Assembly (NCBI GenBank): GCA_009837685.1
Contig: VXTA01000001.1
Location: 1 to 6,584, forward strand
DNA: 6,584 nucleotides
Reading direction: 5' to 3'
DNA from: Chloroflexota bacterium
GTDB lineage: Bacteria > Chloroflexota > Dehalococcoidia > Lucifugimonadales > Lucifugimonadaceae
The position numbers and the translations under genes were made by a program. Numbering within the stretch: the stretch's first letter is position 1; the number at the start of each line of letters is the position of its first letter. The notes beneath the pieces were generated by a model. That model saw only the letters and a list, made by a program, of their open reading frames with translations. It ran no database searches and had not been told where the DNA came from. Shown here in pieces: positions 4,864 through 6,584 of this stretch.

Positions 4864-6066
4864 GCCCGCAGTGACCTTGCTCAACGCCGACGAGACTATT
4901 CCCACCGCCTCGTCGATCTCTTCCGTACTGGCGTTCAACGGCGGCATGAATCGCAGCATATTCGGTCGCACCGCATTCAGCAACAACCCGTTGTCCAGAC
5001 AGTCGGCGACCAGCCCCGCAGACAGTTCTTCCGACATCTCGACTCCGACCAACATTCCCATTCCGCGGACTTCGGTAATGACCGGGTGCTCTTCCCTCAA
5101 TGAATTTAGCTTGCCCATCAAATACTCGCCGTTCCGCATAGCCTGTCCCGGACCATCTTCGTCCAACAAAGCCTGCGCGCCCGCGGCGCCCGCCGCAGTC
5201 GTAAGCGCGTTGCCACCGAACGTCGACCCGTGATCTCCCGGCTCAAGCACCGAGCAAAACTCCTTGCACGCGAACGCTCCTAGCGGCGCACCAGACCCTA
5301 CCGCCTTCCCCAACGTCATCACGTCAGGTTCGACACCCTCGAAACGCTGGTACCCGAAAACCGTCCCCAATCTCCCCATGCCTGTCTGCACCTCGTCGAG
5401 CATGAACAGGATATTTTTCTCCTTGCAGAAATCTTGCACCCGCTTCAGGTATCCCGCCTCGGGAACGTTCACACCACCCTCACCCTGGACTGGCTCAAGC
5501 AGAACCGCACAAGTCTTGCCCTCGACATAAGCATCAGATATCGCGTCGAAGTCGTTGTACGGAACATTCACGAAGCCCGGCATCAGAGGCGTCCAGTTGT
5601 CTTGGTAGTGTGGCTGACCAGTAGCTGCCATCATCGCCTGCGTCCGACCGTGGAACGAGTCCAGAGCCGTAATGATCTCGTAAGCGCCGTCCAGATTCTT
5701 GCGACCCCACTTGCGCGCCAATTTACTGGCACCTTCGTTGGCCTCCGCGCCAGAGTTGCAGAAAAACACCCGGTCCACATCCGAGTTCTCAACGATGAAC
5801 TGTGCCAACGGAAGCTGAGGGGTCGTATAGAACAGGTTCGACATCTGCATGATCTTGCCAGCTTGCTCGCTGACGGCTTTGGTCACCGCCGGATGCGAGT
5901 GCCCCATGTTGAGCACCGCCCAACCAGCCGTGAAGTCTAGATAAGACTTGCCGTCGTTGTCGAAAACCCGAGAGCCTTCACCCCGCACCAACACCGGCGG
6001 CATCCGTCGCACCACCTGCATGTAGTACTTCGCCTCTAAATCCTTGTATTCCTGACTCGTCGTCAT
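4858..6066 (-). CDS. argD: Acetylornithine aminotransferase (class III, PLP-dependent)
   Basis: Transfers an amino group from glutamate to N-acetylglutamate 5-semialdehyde, giving N-acetylornithine, in arginine synthesis; the cofactor is pyridoxal phosphate. The product is 402 residues, normal for ArgD. Cofactor motifs are in order: phosphate-binding NSGAEANE at 104-111, ring-stacking DSFHGRT at 136-142, LEPVQGEGGV at 190-199, Asp224 in DEVQTGMGR (224-232), Schiff-base Lys254 in TLGKAVGSG (251-259), and HGSTFGGN near 280. The N-terminal RGEGSRVFD...LDFTAGWAVLNMGHSHP and the C-terminal GLLLNAVRPNMLRFMPPLN fit ArgD more than GABA or diaminobutyrate aminotransferases; ornithine aminotransferase or LysJ-like dual use cannot be excluded. 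ATG 6066 is chosen for its GGGGAG ribosome site; an in-frame TTG at 6135 would add 23 unlikely residues. It lies 81 bases downstream of the plsY-like gene on the same strand. Codons end often in G. Confidence 0.88.
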   Translation of the reverse strand: MTTSQEYKDLEAKYYMQVVRRMPPVLVRGEGSRVFDNDGKSYLDFTAGWAVLNMGHSHPAVTKAVSEQAGKIMQMSNLFYTTPQLPLAQFIVENSDVDRVFFCNSGAEANEGASKLARKWGRKNLDGAYEIITALDSFHGRTQAMMAATGQPHYQDNWTPLMPGFVNVPYNDFDAISDAYVEGKTCAVLLEPVQGEGGVNVPEAGYLKRVQDFCKEKNILFMLDEVQTGMGRLGTVFGYQRFEGVEPDVMTLGKAVGSGAPLGAFACKEFCSVLEPGDHGSTFGGNALTTAAGAAGAQALLDEDGPGQAMRNGEYLMGKLNSLREEHPVITEVRGMGMLVGVEMSEELSAGLVADCLDNGLLLNAVRPNMLRFMPPLNASTEEIDEAVGIVSSALSKVTAGD

Positions 6067-6075
6067 CTTTCGGGT

Positions 6076-6081
6076 CTCCCC
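6076..6081 (-). promoter_or_regulatory. argD ribosome binding site
   Basis: Read on the - strand, GGGGAG lies nine bases before ATG 6066. It is the clearest Shine-Dalgarno in the window and decides the 6066 start over the upstream in-frame TTG. Confidence 0.65.
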
Positions 6082-6083
6082 AT

Positions 6084-6100
6084 ACAGTCCTGCACAGTCC
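6084..6100 (-). repeat. Two GGACTGT direct repeats 10 bp apart before argD
   Basis: On the - strand, GGACTGT-GCA-GGACTGT (copies at 6100-6094 and 6090-6084) has a 10-base period, one DNA helical turn. Both copies lie upstream of the argD ribosome site. They could be a same-face binding site for a regulator or chance; no matching ArgR pattern. Confidence 0.3.
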
Positions 6101-6126
6101 TTCGCCGCTACTCGCAACACCAATCC

Positions 6127-6132
6127 AATATA
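6127..6132 (-). promoter_or_regulatory. -10 candidate for argD
   Basis: TATATT on the - strand (5 of 6 to TATAAT) would start transcription near 6120, leaving a leader of about 54 bases that contains the GGACTGT repeats and the ribosome site. No convincing -35 is found 16-18 bases upstream, so argD may instead be read through from the plsY-like gene. Confidence 0.3.
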
Positions 6133-6147
6133 CAACTAGGCGAATCC

Positions 6148-6584
6148 TTAGCTCCGCACATGCGGCTCAGGACGTTCGCCACGCCGATCTTTCGGATACT
6201 CCACCAAAAACAACCGCGCCACCAGCATCGCCAATATCAACACGAACCCTCCGAGCGCTATCCACTGCGGTCCCGTTGCCAACCCAACCACAACCGCGAC
6301 CGCGAATGTCACCGCCGCAGACCTCGGCCCATCCTTAATGAACGGCAGAACCGCGAGTCCAGCAACCGTGGGTATCAGTCCCCACCACCCGAGTAACGCG
6401 ACACCTACACCCAATCCCGTCGCCAATCCCGCGCCGCCCTTGAATCTCATAAATACTGGCAACCAATGACCCACAATCGCGAACACTGCCGCCACCGGCA
6501 ACAACAGGTCAGGGCAACCGATAATCATCGCCGCCACCACCGCAACCACACCCTTCACGATGTCCAACCCGAAAACCACCGCGC
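6148..6584 (-). CDS. plsY: PlsY-like glycerol-3-phosphate acyltransferase (partial, N-terminus outside window)
   Basis: PlsY proteins are integral membrane enzymes that move an acyl group from acyl-phosphate to glycerol-3-phosphate, the first step of phospholipid synthesis. The visible 145 codons begin mid-protein at AVVFGLDIVKG, the conserved region after the family's GNPGATN block, so about 50 residues including motif 1 lie off the right edge. Several membrane segments follow (counting V at 6579-6577 as residue 1: about 9-20, 26-41, 53-80, 87-103, 107-122). GHWLPVFMRFKGGAGLATG at 37-55 matches motif 2, usually GHxxPxFxxFKGGKGVAT. Two oddities: the motif 2 Lys is Ala (KGGAG), and the C-terminal motif 3 (H-R-x-N-I...E) is not visible; the protein ends RLFLVEYPKDRRGERPEPHVRS-like, i.e. 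a basic tail from about 130. It may be a divergent clade or a non-canonical paralog. Upstream partner of argD on the same strand. Confidence 0.8.
   Translation of the reverse strand, partial: AVVFGLDIVKGVVAVVAAMIIGCPDLLLPVAAVFAIVGHWLPVFMRFKGGAGLATGLGVGVALLGWWGLIPTVAGLAVLPFIKDGPRSAAVTFAVAVVVGLATGPQWIALGGFVLILAMLVARLFLVEYPKDRRGERPEPHVRS

Noticed and set aside
6067..6135. Upstream in-frame TTG start for argD adding 23 residues
   Set aside because: ATG 6066 has a good GGGGAG ribosome site at nine bases, and the added stretch lies across the likely promoter and the GGACTGT repeats.

Overview
The window is GC-rich (the 60-base lines I hand-counted are near or just above 60 percent G+C) and bacterial. 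Its genes are tightly packed, some start without a recognisable Shine-Dalgarno, and a short dispersed palindromic repeat reads as WIPAYVGMT on one strand. The proteins look like those of a free-living Chloroflexota-type bacterium (Dehalococcoidia/SAR202-like). That placement is an inference from sequence style and memory, not a search result.

Layout, left to right. (1) Bases 3-155: the last 50 codons of an unrecognised + strand gene, followed directly by a hairpin. (2) 156-242: a structure-dense intergenic region with a hairpin, a GCGAGC repeat, a 14-bp perfect palindrome and a -10-like hexamer placed for a leaderless start. (3) 243-782: ogt, methylated-DNA-protein cysteine methyltransferase, whose stop codon lies inside a dispersed palindromic repeat. 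(4) 783-902: the rest of that repeat, a second hairpin and the argG leader with a 9-bp inverted repeat. (5) 903-2126: argG, full-length argininosuccinate synthase. (6) 2182-4851: the most unusual gene, a secreted 889-residue protein made of ten diverged copies of one roughly 85-residue unit, each with exactly two cysteines. (7) 4858-6066 (- strand): argD, acetylornithine aminotransferase, meeting the repeat gene tail to tail with 6 bases between the stops. (8) 6148 to the right edge (- strand): a PlsY-like membrane acyltransferase whose N-terminus lies outside the window.

Together: ArgD makes N-acetylornithine and ArgG makes argininosuccinate, so two steps of arginine synthesis flank the repeat gene on opposite strands. 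ogt is a DNA repair gene and plsY a phospholipid synthesis gene. Nothing links the secreted repeat protein to these pathways except position. Its base composition also differs from both neighbours: C and G are balanced on the + strand, whereas the flanking genes are C-rich on that strand whichever way they are coded. This fits a gene with a separate history. Its function is unknown, and it is the best candidate here for undescribed biology.
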